A stretch of DNA of 64,000 nucleotides from CAVVSD01 sp963757125 (lineage in GTDB: Bacteria > Actinomycetota > Thermoleophilia > Solirubrobacterales > Solirubrobacteraceae). The position numbers and the translations under genes are program-made. Location of the stretch: positions 1,488,001-1,552,000 of the forward strand of contig CAVWQP010000004.1 of assembly GCA_963757125.1 (NCBI GenBank), written 5' to 3'. Under the pieces are notes generated by a model. It was not told where the DNA came from and did not search any database. It worked only from the letters and a program-made list of their open reading frames with translations. Shown piece by piece: positions 57,823 through 64,000 of the stretch (positions are counted from its first letter, which is position 1; the number at the start of each line of letters is the position of its first letter).

Positions 57823-58668
57823 CTAGCCGTCGTCGCCGCCGGCACGACGGCTGCGCGCCAACTGCGAGACGAAGCCCGCGACGAAGCGCGGGTTGTAGCG
57901 CAGGTAGCGCCGCCACAGCCGGCGCGGCTCCTGTGCGAGGCGGAACGCCCACTCCAGGCCCGACGACTGCATCCAGCCCGGCGCCTGGGGCACGAGGCCG
58001 GCGTGGAAGTCGAACGCGGCGCCGACGCCCACGAGGACGGGCGCATCGAGGCGCCGGCGCATCGCGGCCATCCACTTCTCCTGCTTCGGCACGCCGATCC
58101 CGACCCACACGACGTCGGCGCCGGTGCGGTTGATCTCGTCGGCGATCGTGTCCAGCTCGGCGTCGTCGAGGTCGCGGAACGGCGGCGAGCAGCCGCCGAC
58201 GACCCGGAGGCCGGGGAAGCGGCGGCGCAGGTTCAGCGTGAGCTGGACGAGCGCGCCCTGGTTGCGCCCGCCGTAGAGGAAGATCCGGGTGCCCTGCTCC
58301 GCTGCGCGCTCGCAGTGGCGCAGCATGAGGTCGGGGCCGTAGACGCGGTCGGGCAGCGGGCGGCCGAGCGCGCGCAGCGCCCAGACGAGCGGCTGGCCGT
58401 CGGGGACGACGAGGCTGGCGCCGAGCACGGCGTCCATCGTCTCGGGGTCCTCCTGGGCGACCATCACGGTGTGGGTCGCGGCGACGCAGACGTAGCCGCT
58501 GCCGCGGGCGGCGACCGTCCCGTCCATCCAGTCCAGGGCGCCGTCGTAGTCGACGGCGGAGACCGGGACGCCGAGCACGTCGATCGCCTCCGGCGGGGCC
58601 GGTGCGCGCAGGAAGCGCCCGCTGGGCTCCTCGAAGTCGAGCGACGTGGTGTCGATGGGGATGGTCAT
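57823..58668 (-). CDS. WecG/TagA/CpsF-family glycosyltransferase
   Basis: A 281-residue GT26 enzyme that transfers a sugar (such as ManNAc/ManNAcA) to lipid-linked precursors. Signatures: IDVLGVPVSAVDYDGALDWM, THTVMVAQEDPETMDAVLGASLVVPDGQPLVWALRALGRPLPDRVYGPDLM, IFLYGGRNQ, VVWVGIGVPKQEKWMAAMR and the C-terminal FDFHAGLVPQAPGWMQSSGLEWAFRLAQEPRRLWRRY. The family's membrane-association helices at the end are intact. It is the first gene of the operon, followed within 11 bases by the dehydrogenase. Together these suggest a ManNAc- or uronate-containing glycan. Confidence 0.93.
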   Translation of the reverse strand: MTIPIDTTSLDFEEPSGRFLRAPAPPEAIDVLGVPVSAVDYDGALDWMDGTVAARGSGYVCVAATHTVMVAQEDPETMDAVLGASLVVPDGQPLVWALRALGRPLPDRVYGPDLMLRHCERAAEQGTRIFLYGGRNQGALVQLTLNLRRRFPGLRVVGGCSPPFRDLDDAELDTIADEINRTGADVVWVGIGVPKQEKWMAAMRRRLDAPVLVGVGAAFDFHAGLVPQAPGWMQSSGLEWAFRLAQEPRRLWRRYLRYNPRFVAGFVSQLARSRRAGGDDG

Positions 58669-58703
58669 CGCAGGGTGCTAACGGCGGTACACCGTCGAAG
58701 TCG

Positions 58704-58719
58704 CGCGGATTCATCCGCG
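58704..58719. repeat. Perfect 7-2-7 inverted repeat in divergent region
   Basis: CGCGGAT-TC-ATCCGCG lies between the WecG-type and acyltransferase genes. It is a possible regulator-binding site serving both directions. Confidence 0.35.
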
Positions 58720-58745
58720 GGTTGTCATGCAAGACGACACCCGCG
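58716..58745. other. Bulged stem-loop in divergent region
   Basis: CGCGGG(T)TGTC pairs with GACACCCGCG across a nine-base loop with one bulged T. It overlaps the preceding inverted repeat, so alternative structures are possible. Confidence 0.3.
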
Positions 58746-58806
58746 CGGGTGGCTGGGGGCCGGTGGGCGGGGTTTGAGTCAAGCAGGTCGCACTCGACGC
58801 CCTTCG

Positions 58807-58812
58807 TAGACT
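58807..58812 (+). promoter_or_regulatory. -10-like hexamer of the acyltransferase gene
   Basis: TAGACT, seven bases before GTG 58820 and closing a 151-base divergent region. Confidence 0.45.
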
Positions 58813-58819
58813 GCCGCGC

Positions 58820-59374
58820 GTGCCTCTCCCCGACAGGCTCGCGCCGATCCGTGACGCGGTGGGACGGCGCGTGCACCGCGTCGTCGACCGGGTCGTCGCG
58901 GCGCGCCTGCCGGCGATCGTCGACGCGGAGGTGCGGCGCGCGCTGGACGAGCGGCTGCCCGTCCTGCGGGAGGAGACGGCCGCCCTGGTGGCGGAGCGCT
59001 CGTTGCGCGAGCACCGCGTCTGGGGCCCGCCCGGCCGTCTGACCATCGCACCGACCGCGCACGTCAACGACGCGCTCTTCAACACCGAGTCGGGCACGAT
59101 CACCGTCGGCGAGCACGCGTTCTTCGGCCACGGGGTGGCGGTGCTGACCGGCACGCACGACGCCTCCGAGACGCGCGAGGCGCGCCAGCGCGCCGTCCCG
59201 TCGGACGGCAGGGACGTCGAGATCGGACCGGGCGCCTGGATCGGCACGCGTGCCCTCGTCCTCGGGCCGTGCCGGATCGGCGCGGACGCCGTCGTGGCGT
59301 CCGGCGCCGTCGTGACGCGCGACGTCCCCGACGGCGGGAAGGTCGCGGGCGTGCCGGCCCGGGCCCTCGCCTGA
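58820..59374 (+). CDS. Left-handed beta-helix acyltransferase (hexapeptide repeat)
   Basis: A 184-residue hexapeptide-repeat acetyltransferase. The first 70 residues form an Arg-rich helical leader (ALDERLPVLREETAALVAERSLREH), then the coils: LTIAPTAHVNDALFNTESGTITVGEHAFFGHGVAVLTGTHD, VEIGPGAWIGTRALVLGPCRIGADAVVASGAVVTRDV, ending VAGVPARAL. The GTHD loop is the catalytic His region of such enzymes. Starts at GTG. It precedes a GDP-sugar dehydratase with a one-base overlap, so O-acetylation of the surface glycan or its precursor is likely. Confidence 0.9.
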   Translation: MPLPDRLAPIRDAVGRRVHRVVDRVVAARLPAIVDAEVRRALDERLPVLREETAALVAERSLREHRVWGPPGRLTIAPTAHVNDALFNTESGTITVGEHAFFGHGVAVLTGTHDASETREARQRAVPSDGRDVEIGPGAWIGTRALVLGPCRIGADAVVASGAVVTRDVPDGGKVAGVPARALA

Positions 59375-60330
59375 TGCGCCGTGCGCTGATCACGGGCGTC
59401 AGCGGGCAGGACGGGTCCTACCTCGCCGAGCTGCTGATCGCGTCCGGCCGCGAGGTCGTGGGCATGGTGCGCGACCCGAGCGCCGACGCGCCCAACCTCG
59501 CGGCAGTGGCGGACGAGGTGACGCTCGTGAGCGGCGATCTGTCCGACCCGGCCGGGCTGCGCCGTCTCGTCGCCGACGTCGCGCCCGACGAGCTGTTCCA
59601 CCTGGCGGCGCCGACGTTCGTCCCCGCCTCCTGGGCGGACCCGGCGACGACGCTCGCCGAGATCGCCGGCGCGACGGCGACCCTGCTCGCGGCGGCCGAG
59701 GGCACCGGCATGCGCGTGCTCGTGGCGACGTCCAGCGAGGTGTTCGGGGACGCCGGGGAGTCGCCGCAGCGCGAGACGTCGCCGATGCGCCCGTGGTCGC
59801 CGTACGGCGTGGCGAAGCTCGCCGCCCACCGGCTCGTCGGCGCCTACCGCCGCGCCGGCCTGCACGCGACGAGCGCGATCACGTTCAACCACGAGTCCCC
59901 GCGGCGGCCCGAGCGGTTCCTGCCGCGCAAGGTGACCCGCGGCGCAGCGGCGATCGCGCTGGGGCTGGAGCAGGAGATCACCCTCGGCTCGATGGACGCC
60001 GTGCGCGACTGGAGCGCCGCGCAGGACGTCGTCCGCGGCCAGCTCCTCGCGATCGAGCGCGAGACGCCCGACGACTACGTGTTCGCCAGCGGCGCCGGGC
60101 GGACGGTCGGCGACCTCGTCGCCGCCGCGTTCGCCCACGTCGGGCTGGATCCGGCCGCCCACGTCCGCGTGGACCCGGCGTTCGTGCGCCCGCCGGAGGC
60201 GACGCCGCCGGTGGGCGACCCGTCGCACGCGCGGACGGCGCTGGGCTGGGAGCCCGAGATCTCCTTCGAGGACCTGATCGGCGGCATGGTCGCCGCCGAT
60301 CTCGACGCCCTCCGCGCTACGGCCCGCTGA
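59374..60330 (+). CDS. GDP-mannose 4,6-dehydratase-like SDR (paralogue)
   Basis: A 318-residue extended SDR close in pattern to Gmd but more divergent. NAD loop ITGVSGQDGSYLAELLIASGREV, HLAAPTFVPASWADP, SSEVFGDAGESPQRETSPMRPWSPYGVAKLAAHRLV (Tyr-Lys) and AITFNHESPRRPERFLPRKVTRG are Gmd-like, whereas the sugar-binding stretch differs. It could be a second dehydratase or the Rmd-type reductase that makes GDP-rhamnose from the Gmd product. TGATG overlap with the acyltransferase gene. It converges with the canonical gmd gene. Confidence 0.82.
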   Translation: MRRALITGVSGQDGSYLAELLIASGREVVGMVRDPSADAPNLAAVADEVTLVSGDLSDPAGLRRLVADVAPDELFHLAAPTFVPASWADPATTLAEIAGATATLLAAAEGTGMRVLVATSSEVFGDAGESPQRETSPMRPWSPYGVAKLAAHRLVGAYRRAGLHATSAITFNHESPRRPERFLPRKVTRGAAAIALGLEQEITLGSMDAVRDWSAAQDVVRGQLLAIERETPDDYVFASGAGRTVGDLVAAAFAHVGLDPAAHVRVDPAFVRPPEATPPVGDPSHARTALGWEPEISFEDLIGGMVAADLDALRATAR

Positions 60331-60344
60331 GCCGGCGCAGCGCG

Positions 60345-60405
60345 GCGCGGGCGGCAATCGGCTCTACGTGATGGATCGGAGCACGGCGTGAGCCGCGCCC
60401 GCGCC
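60345..60405. terminator. Long inverted repeat between convergent Gmd-family genes
   Basis: GGCGCGGGCG (60345-60354) and CGCCCGCGCC (60396-60405) form a perfect ten-bp stem across a 41-base loop in the convergent gap. It may act as a bidirectional terminator, though there is no U-tract. Confidence 0.35.
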
Positions 60406-60406
60406 G

Positions 60407-61372
60407 TCACGGCTTGAGCAGCTCCAGGTCCGCGCGGGTCATGAGCCGGATGAGCTCCTCGAAGCTCGTCCCCGGCTCCCACCCGAGCAGGTCCTTGGCC
60501 TTCGTGGAGTCGCCGACGAGCTCGTCGACCTCCGCGGGCCGCAGGAACGACGGGTCGATGACGACGTGCTTCTCCCAGTCCGGGACGCCGGCCTCGTCGA
60601 AGGCGATCTGCACGCAGTCGCGGACGGTGTTCATCTTGCCGGTCGCGATGACGAAGTCCTCGGGCTCGTCGCGCTGCAGCATGAGGTACATCGCCTCGAC
60701 GTAATCGGCGGCGTAGCCCCAGTCGCGCTGGGCGTCGAGGTTGCCGAGGCGGAGCTCGTCGAGCTTGCCGTGCCTGATCGCCGCGGCGTGCCACGTGACC
60801 TTGCGGGTGACGAACTCGAGCCCGCGTCGCGGCGACTCGTGGTTGAAGAGGATCCCGCTCGTCGCGTGCAGGTCGTAGGACTCGCGGTAGTTGACGGTGA
60901 TGAAGTGCCCGTAGGCCTTCGCCACGCCGTAGGGCGAGCGCGGATAGAACGGCGTCGACTCCGTCTGCGGGACCTCGCGGACCTTGCCGAACATCTCCGA
61001 GGAGCTCGCCTGGTAGAAGCGGGCCTCGGGGCAGACCTCGCGCATCGCCTCCAGGAGGCGCGTGACGCCGACGCCGGTGAACTCGGCGGTCAGCGTGGGC
61101 TGGATCCACGAGACGGCGACGAACGACATCGCGGCGAGGTTGTAGATCTCCTCGGGCTTGGACGCCCGCAGGGTGTCGGTGAGCGACCGGTGGTCGAGCA
61201 GATCTCCCTGGTGCAGCGTGATGCGGTCGCGGAGGTGCTCGATGCGGTCGAACTTCTCCGTCGACGCCCGCCGGACCATGCCGTGGACCTCGTACCCCCT
61301 CTCGAGCAGCAGCTCGGCGAGGTAGGAGCCGTCCTGGCCGGTGATCCCGGTGATGAGTGCAGACTTGGGCAT
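60407..61372 (-). CDS. gmd: GDP-mannose 4,6-dehydratase
   Basis: A 321-residue enzyme converting GDP-mannose to GDP-4-keto-6-deoxymannose, the precursor of fucose, rhamnose and related deoxysugars. The canonical Gmd landmarks are all present: ALITGITGQDGSYLAELLLERGYEVHGMVRRAST, YNLAAMSFVAVSW, YQASSSEMFGKVREVPQTESTPFYPRSPYGVAK (catalytic Tyr-Lys), LFNHESPRRGLEFVTRKVT and GNLDAQRDWGYAADYVEAMYLML. It is followed upstream on the same strand by a methyltransferase gene (14-base gap). Clear single-function assignment. Confidence 0.95.
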   Translation of the reverse strand: MPKSALITGITGQDGSYLAELLLERGYEVHGMVRRASTEKFDRIEHLRDRITLHQGDLLDHRSLTDTLRASKPEEIYNLAAMSFVAVSWIQPTLTAEFTGVGVTRLLEAMREVCPEARFYQASSSEMFGKVREVPQTESTPFYPRSPYGVAKAYGHFITVNYRESYDLHATSGILFNHESPRRGLEFVTRKVTWHAAAIRHGKLDELRLGNLDAQRDWGYAADYVEAMYLMLQRDEPEDFVIATGKMNTVRDCVQIAFDEAGVPDWEKHVVIDPSFLRPAEVDELVGDSTKAKDLLGWEPGTSFEELIRLMTRADLELLKP

Positions 61373-61386
61373 TCGGCGCGGGGAGG

Positions 61387-62175
61387 CTAGCGGGTGCCTG
61401 CGGACTTTCGCAGCACCGTGATGAACTCGTGGCGGACGGGGACGACGGCCTCGAGCCCGAGCGGGATGCCCTCCTCGTGGGCGCAGTGGTGAACCAGCTC
61501 GGCGAACACCGACGGGGTCCAGACGTGGAAGTGGATCGAGTAGCTCGCGTCGCGCAGCGCGGCCGATCGGGCGGCGACCTCGGGCTCCGGCGCGCGCTCC
61601 ACGACGCGGACCCACTCGTCGTAGTGCTCCTGGCGTGAGATCTCGGGGCCGTCGCGGTGGTCGCGGGCCAGGTGCTCGATCGTCGTGAGCGGCCGGTCGC
61701 GGTCGAACGTCTCCCGCGGGTCGGGGTTGGCCAGGAACAGGACGCCGCCGGGGCGCAGGACGCGCGTGTGCTGCGCGAGCGTGCCGATCGGGTCCTCGGT
61801 GTGCTCCAGGAAGTGGTTGGCGACGACGAAGTCGACCGAGGCGTCGGGGACCGTGGACAGCCGCTCGCCGTCGTCGACCACGTCGACGTGGACGAGGTCG
61901 TGGCCCTCGAGCTCGGGGTACTCGCTGACGAGCTGCTGCTCGTCCATGCGGTCGACGTACCGGGCGCGGGCGCCGCGGGGCATCGGCAGCGGGAGGTGCA
62001 GGGCGCCGATCTCCAGGCCGTCGCCGCGCAGGAACCGGCGCGCGAGGCGGACGCGCGCCCGCCGCACCTCCTGGCGGTCCGGGAGGAGCGAGACGAGCCT
62101 GACGCGCACCGGCGGCGGCAGCAGCGCCGCGACCTTGTGCGGGCTGGGGTACAGGTGCTCGGGGCGGTCGCTCAC
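61387..62175 (-). CDS. SAM-dependent methyltransferase
   Basis: A 262-residue methyltransferase-like protein that begins VSDRPEHLYPSPHKVAALLPPP. The SAM pocket is GDGLEIGALHLPLPMP, then ARYVDRMDEQQL and LVHVDVVDDGERL; the later motifs VDFVVANHFLEHTEDPIGTLAQHTRVLRPGGVLFLANPD are strong, and a final domain (SYSIHFHVWTPSVFAELVHHCAHE) follows. GTG 62175 is seven bases after CACACT. It shares the strand and probably the transcript with gmd and may methylate the deoxysugar. Substrate unproven. Confidence 0.85.
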   Translation of the reverse strand: MSDRPEHLYPSPHKVAALLPPPVRVRLVSLLPDRQEVRRARVRLARRFLRGDGLEIGALHLPLPMPRGARARYVDRMDEQQLVSEYPELEGHDLVHVDVVDDGERLSTVPDASVDFVVANHFLEHTEDPIGTLAQHTRVLRPGGVLFLANPDPRETFDRDRPLTTIEHLARDHRDGPEISRQEHYDEWVRVVERAPEPEVAARSAALRDASYSIHFHVWTPSVFAELVHHCAHEEGIPLGLEAVVPVRHEFITVLRKSAGTR

Positions 62176-62182
62176 GGCGGGC

Positions 62183-62188
62183 AGTGTG
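62183..62188 (-). promoter_or_regulatory. -10-like hexamer of the methyltransferase-gmd operon
   Basis: CACACT on the minus strand, seven bases before GTG 62175, in the short divergent gap with the next plus-strand gene. Confidence 0.4.
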
Positions 62189-62201
62189 GCAGGGTCCCCC
62201 C

Positions 62202-62981
62202 ATGCCGGTGCTGTGCCTGGTGCATCTCCTCTGGGGCCCGTTCGGGCCCGAGGCCGCCGCACGCTTCGGCGCGGCCTACCGTGCGGTCGAGCCGGGGGTG
62301 GAGCACCGGTTCGTGGCGGTCTACAACGGGTTCCGCGGCGACGTCTCGGGCGTGCGCGACGCGCTCGGCGTGCAGGCCGACGAGGAGGTGCACATCGACG
62401 GCCGGGTCCAGGACCTCATCGCGTACCGGCGTGCGCTCGACGCCGTGGAGTGCGACCGCGTGGCGTTCGTCAACGGCTGGGCCGAGCCGATCGCCGACGG
62501 CTGGCTCGCGACGCTGTCCGCGGCGCTCGACGGCGACGGCGTCGGCATCGCCGGCTGCACGGCGTCCTGGGAGAGCCCGGCCAGCGCGGCGCCGCCGCAC
62601 CTGAAGCTGCACCGGCGCGGGCTGTTCGAGCCGTTCCCCAACCCGCACGTCCGGACGAACGGGTGGGCGATCGAGGCCGACCTCGCCCGCTCGCTCGTGT
62701 GGGACGTACGGCGCCGCAAGGTGGGGGCCGAGTCGCTGGAGAGCGGCAAGCAGGGCTTGACGCGGCAGGTGCAGGCCCGCGGCCTGCGCCCGGTCATGGT
62801 GTCCCGGCAGGGGGTCGTCGAGGTCGAGGACTGGCCGGAGGCCCGCGTGTTCCGCTCGGGCCGCCAGGAGGAGCTCCTGGTGCGCGACAACCGCACGCGC
62901 CAGTACGACGACGCCGATCCGCGCCGGAAGGCGTTCCTGGCGCGGATGGCGTGGGGCGATCGGGCCCTAGTCGAGCCGTGA
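62202..62981 (+). CDS. Glycosyltransferase-like protein of unknown family
   Basis: A 259-residue cytosolic protein, not confidently assigned. It opens VLCLVHLLWGPFGPEAAARFGAAYRAVEPG, includes VAVYNGFRGD, an acidic strand near VAFVNGWAEPIADGWLATLSAAL, RTNGWAIEADLARSLVW and an RDNRTRQYDDADP end. These resemble nucleotide-sugar GT-A proteins found in rhamnan-type clusters, but no definite DxD motif is clear. ATG 62202 is preferred over a GTG 18 bases upstream. It is divergent from the methyltransferase-gmd genes and overlaps DUF1579 by 15 bases. Confidence 0.6.
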   Translation: MPVLCLVHLLWGPFGPEAAARFGAAYRAVEPGVEHRFVAVYNGFRGDVSGVRDALGVQADEEVHIDGRVQDLIAYRRALDAVECDRVAFVNGWAEPIADGWLATLSAALDGDGVGIAGCTASWESPASAAPPHLKLHRRGLFEPFPNPHVRTNGWAIEADLARSLVWDVRRRKVGAESLESGKQGLTRQVQARGLRPVMVSRQGVVEVEDWPEARVFRSGRQEELLVRDNRTRQYDDADPRRKAFLARMAWGDRALVEP

Positions 62982-63422
62982 GCCGGCGAACTCGTAGGCG
63001 ACCATGCCGGGGTCGTTCTCGTGGCCCGGGTCCGGGGCCCAGCGGCCCTGGAAGCTGCGGCCGTCCTCGCTGATCGTCGCGCGCATCGTGGCGCCGGCGT
63101 CCATGTGGATCGTCAGCTCGTTGCCCTCCAGCGCCCAGTGGTACGGGACGGGGATCGGGGCGACGTTGGAGTAGACCCGCGACGCGAGCGAGTCGGTCTC
63201 CGGCTCGTAGCCGACGAGCTCGATGCCGTCGACCTGCACCATCCCGGCGAAGTCGATGAGCGTGTGCTGGCGCAGGAAGTGCCCGCCCGGCAGCCAGTCG
63301 AGCTCGATCGTGCCGGAGATGTTGTCCTCCTGCGCGCCGTCGGTGCGGCCGTGCAGGCGCCAGCGGCCGACCATCGGCTCGAGGGTGCGCAGCTTGGGGT
63401 GGGGCTCGGGGAACGCGGACAT
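62967..63422 (-). CDS. DUF1579-family protein
   Basis: A 151-residue DUF1579-type lipocalin-like barrel. The family pattern is clear: HPKLRTLEPMVGRWRLHGRTDG, SGTIELDWLPGGHFLRQHTLIDF, VDGIELVGYEPETDSLASRVYSN and FQGRWAPDPGHENDP. AGGAGG lies eight bases before ATG 63422. It is the second gene after a SRPBCC-type gene on the same strand (19-base gap); such pairs are common in soil actinobacteria. Function is unknown; ligand binding is the usual suggestion. Confidence 0.88.
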   Translation of the reverse strand: MSAFPEPHPKLRTLEPMVGRWRLHGRTDGAQEDNISGTIELDWLPGGHFLRQHTLIDFAGMVQVDGIELVGYEPETDSLASRVYSNVAPIPVPYHWALEGNELTIHMDAGATMRATISEDGRSFQGRWAPDPGHENDPGMVAYEFAGSRLD

Positions 63423-63441
63423 GGTGCTTCCTCCTTCGTGG

Positions 63442-64000
63442 TCAGGACAGGGCTCGGACGAGCCGGTCGAGCGACCCTTCCCAGCCGGGGCGCAGGCCCG
63501 CGACGGCCGGCGCCGCCGCGGGGGTCGACGACAGGACGCGCAGCTCGAGCTCGAGCCGCGTGCCGTCGGGGTCGGGCTCCAGCCGCACGGCGTACGCGGC
63601 GGTGAAGAGCGGGTCGCCATCGGGGCCGAGCGGCGACATCTCGAAGTCGAGCGCCCGGGGCTCGGTGGCGGCGGTGACGTGCCCGGTTGCGGCGAAGGTC
63701 GTGCCGTCGCCCTCGGCGAGGACGAGGCGCGCGGCCCCGCCCGCGCGCGGCTCGATGGCGGCGTCGGCGACGGCGAAGCCGTCGGGTGCCCACCAGCCCA
63801 GGAGCGCCGGCGTCGTCCAGTGCGACCAGACGGCCTCCGGCGGCGCGGGGAGGCTGCGGGTGAAGCGCAGCGTCCGACCCTCGGCCCAGGCGGGATCGGC
63901 GGCCGCTGCGGCGGTCTCGGCGTCGACCGCGCGGCGGTACTGCTCGAGGACCGCCTGCTGCGGCTCGTCCTGCGCGAGGCCGTCGAGCCAGTCGCGCAGC
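63442..64000 (-). CDS. SRPBCC (AHSA1-type) protein, N terminus beyond window
   Basis: The 186 codons visible end in a stop at 63442 and have no start before the right edge. The AHSA1-type domain runs LRFTRSLPAPPEAVWSHWTTPALLGWWAPDGFAV, ARLVLAEGDGTTF, ALDFEMSPLGPDGDPLF and a C-terminal helix (PGWEGSLDRLVRALS). About 30 residues before it (LRDWLDGLAQDEPQQAVLEQYRRAVDAE) are helical and could belong to an N-terminal ArsR-like domain, a known fusion, but this cannot be seen. Transcribed with the DUF1579 gene. Confidence 0.8.
   Translation of the reverse strand, partial: LRDWLDGLAQDEPQQAVLEQYRRAVDAETAAAAADPAWAEGRTLRFTRSLPAPPEAVWSHWTTPALLGWWAPDGFAVADAAIEPRAGGAARLVLAEGDGTTFAATGHVTAATEPRALDFEMSPLGPDGDPLFTAAYAVRLEPDPDGTRLELELRVLSSTPAAAPAVAGLRPGWEGSLDRLVRALS

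Overview
This 64-kb window is chromosomal DNA of very high G+C with dense, overlapping genes and strong G/C preference at third codon positions. The gene content suggests a high-GC actinobacterium, most plausibly class Thermoleophilia (Solirubrobacterales, Conexibacter or Patulibacter-like). The clues are a fused biotin carboxylase/BCCP alpha chain with separate carboxyltransferase and possible epsilon chains, a methylmalonyl-CoA mutase chain without its B12 domain, LuxR/NarL-type two-component genes, PiT-DUF47 phosphate uptake and a large surface-polysaccharide region. The taxonomic placement is inference. No rRNA, tRNA, CRISPR array, transposase or prophage gene was seen, and no gene-free stretch exceeds about 150 bases.

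Layout. 1-26 kb is mostly metabolism, transport and signalling. It holds succinyl-CoA ligase (sucCD), a HAD hydrolase, an MBL-fold hydrolase, an HD-GYP protein, the acyl-CoA carboxylase chains (5.1, 13.8 and 15.0 kb), WrbA, an amidase, a hybrid histidine kinase, a PiT phosphate transporter with DUF47 protein behind a PHO-box-like repeat, a metal-binding lipoprotein behind a Fur/Zur-like palindrome, a sugar MFS porter, a four-gene NarL-type signalling locus (18.8-22.8 kb), methylmalonyl-CoA mutase and an HtrA protease. Carboxylase, mutase and succinyl-CoA ligase together outline propionyl-CoA to succinyl-CoA to succinate.

26-41 kb: ferritin, a small Cys-rich protein, nucleotide-sugar and polyprenyl-phosphate sugar transferase genes, a PAP2-pgsA pair behind a second PHO-like repeat, fdhD, then an uncharacterised catabolic-looking block (FAH hydrolase, SMP-30 lactonase, flavin monooxygenase, HpcH/HpaI aldolase, two PanE-family reductases, a cyclase-family hydrolase and a DAHP-synthase-fold protein that has lost the key motifs). 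39-63 kb is dominated by surface glycan assembly: a flippase-like membrane protein, an O-antigen ligase/polymerase, seven glycosyltransferases (one a WecG/TagA type), epimerases, a UDP-sugar dehydrogenase, GDP-mannose dehydratases and methyltransferases. An ArsR-SRPBCC pair, a HugZ-like protein and small stress or unknown genes are interspersed. Two adjacent polysaccharide genes each carry an apparent one-base frameshift.

A recurring regulatory feature is a TAnnnT-like -10 hexamer ending 6-9 bases before the start codon, which suggests many leaderless mRNAs, alongside a smaller set of genes with strong Shine-Dalgarno sequences. This pattern helps choose starts, supports a 40-codon gene at 55.5 kb and two tiny upstream ORFs, and suggests that the PAP2 gene starts at a non-canonical ATC codon.
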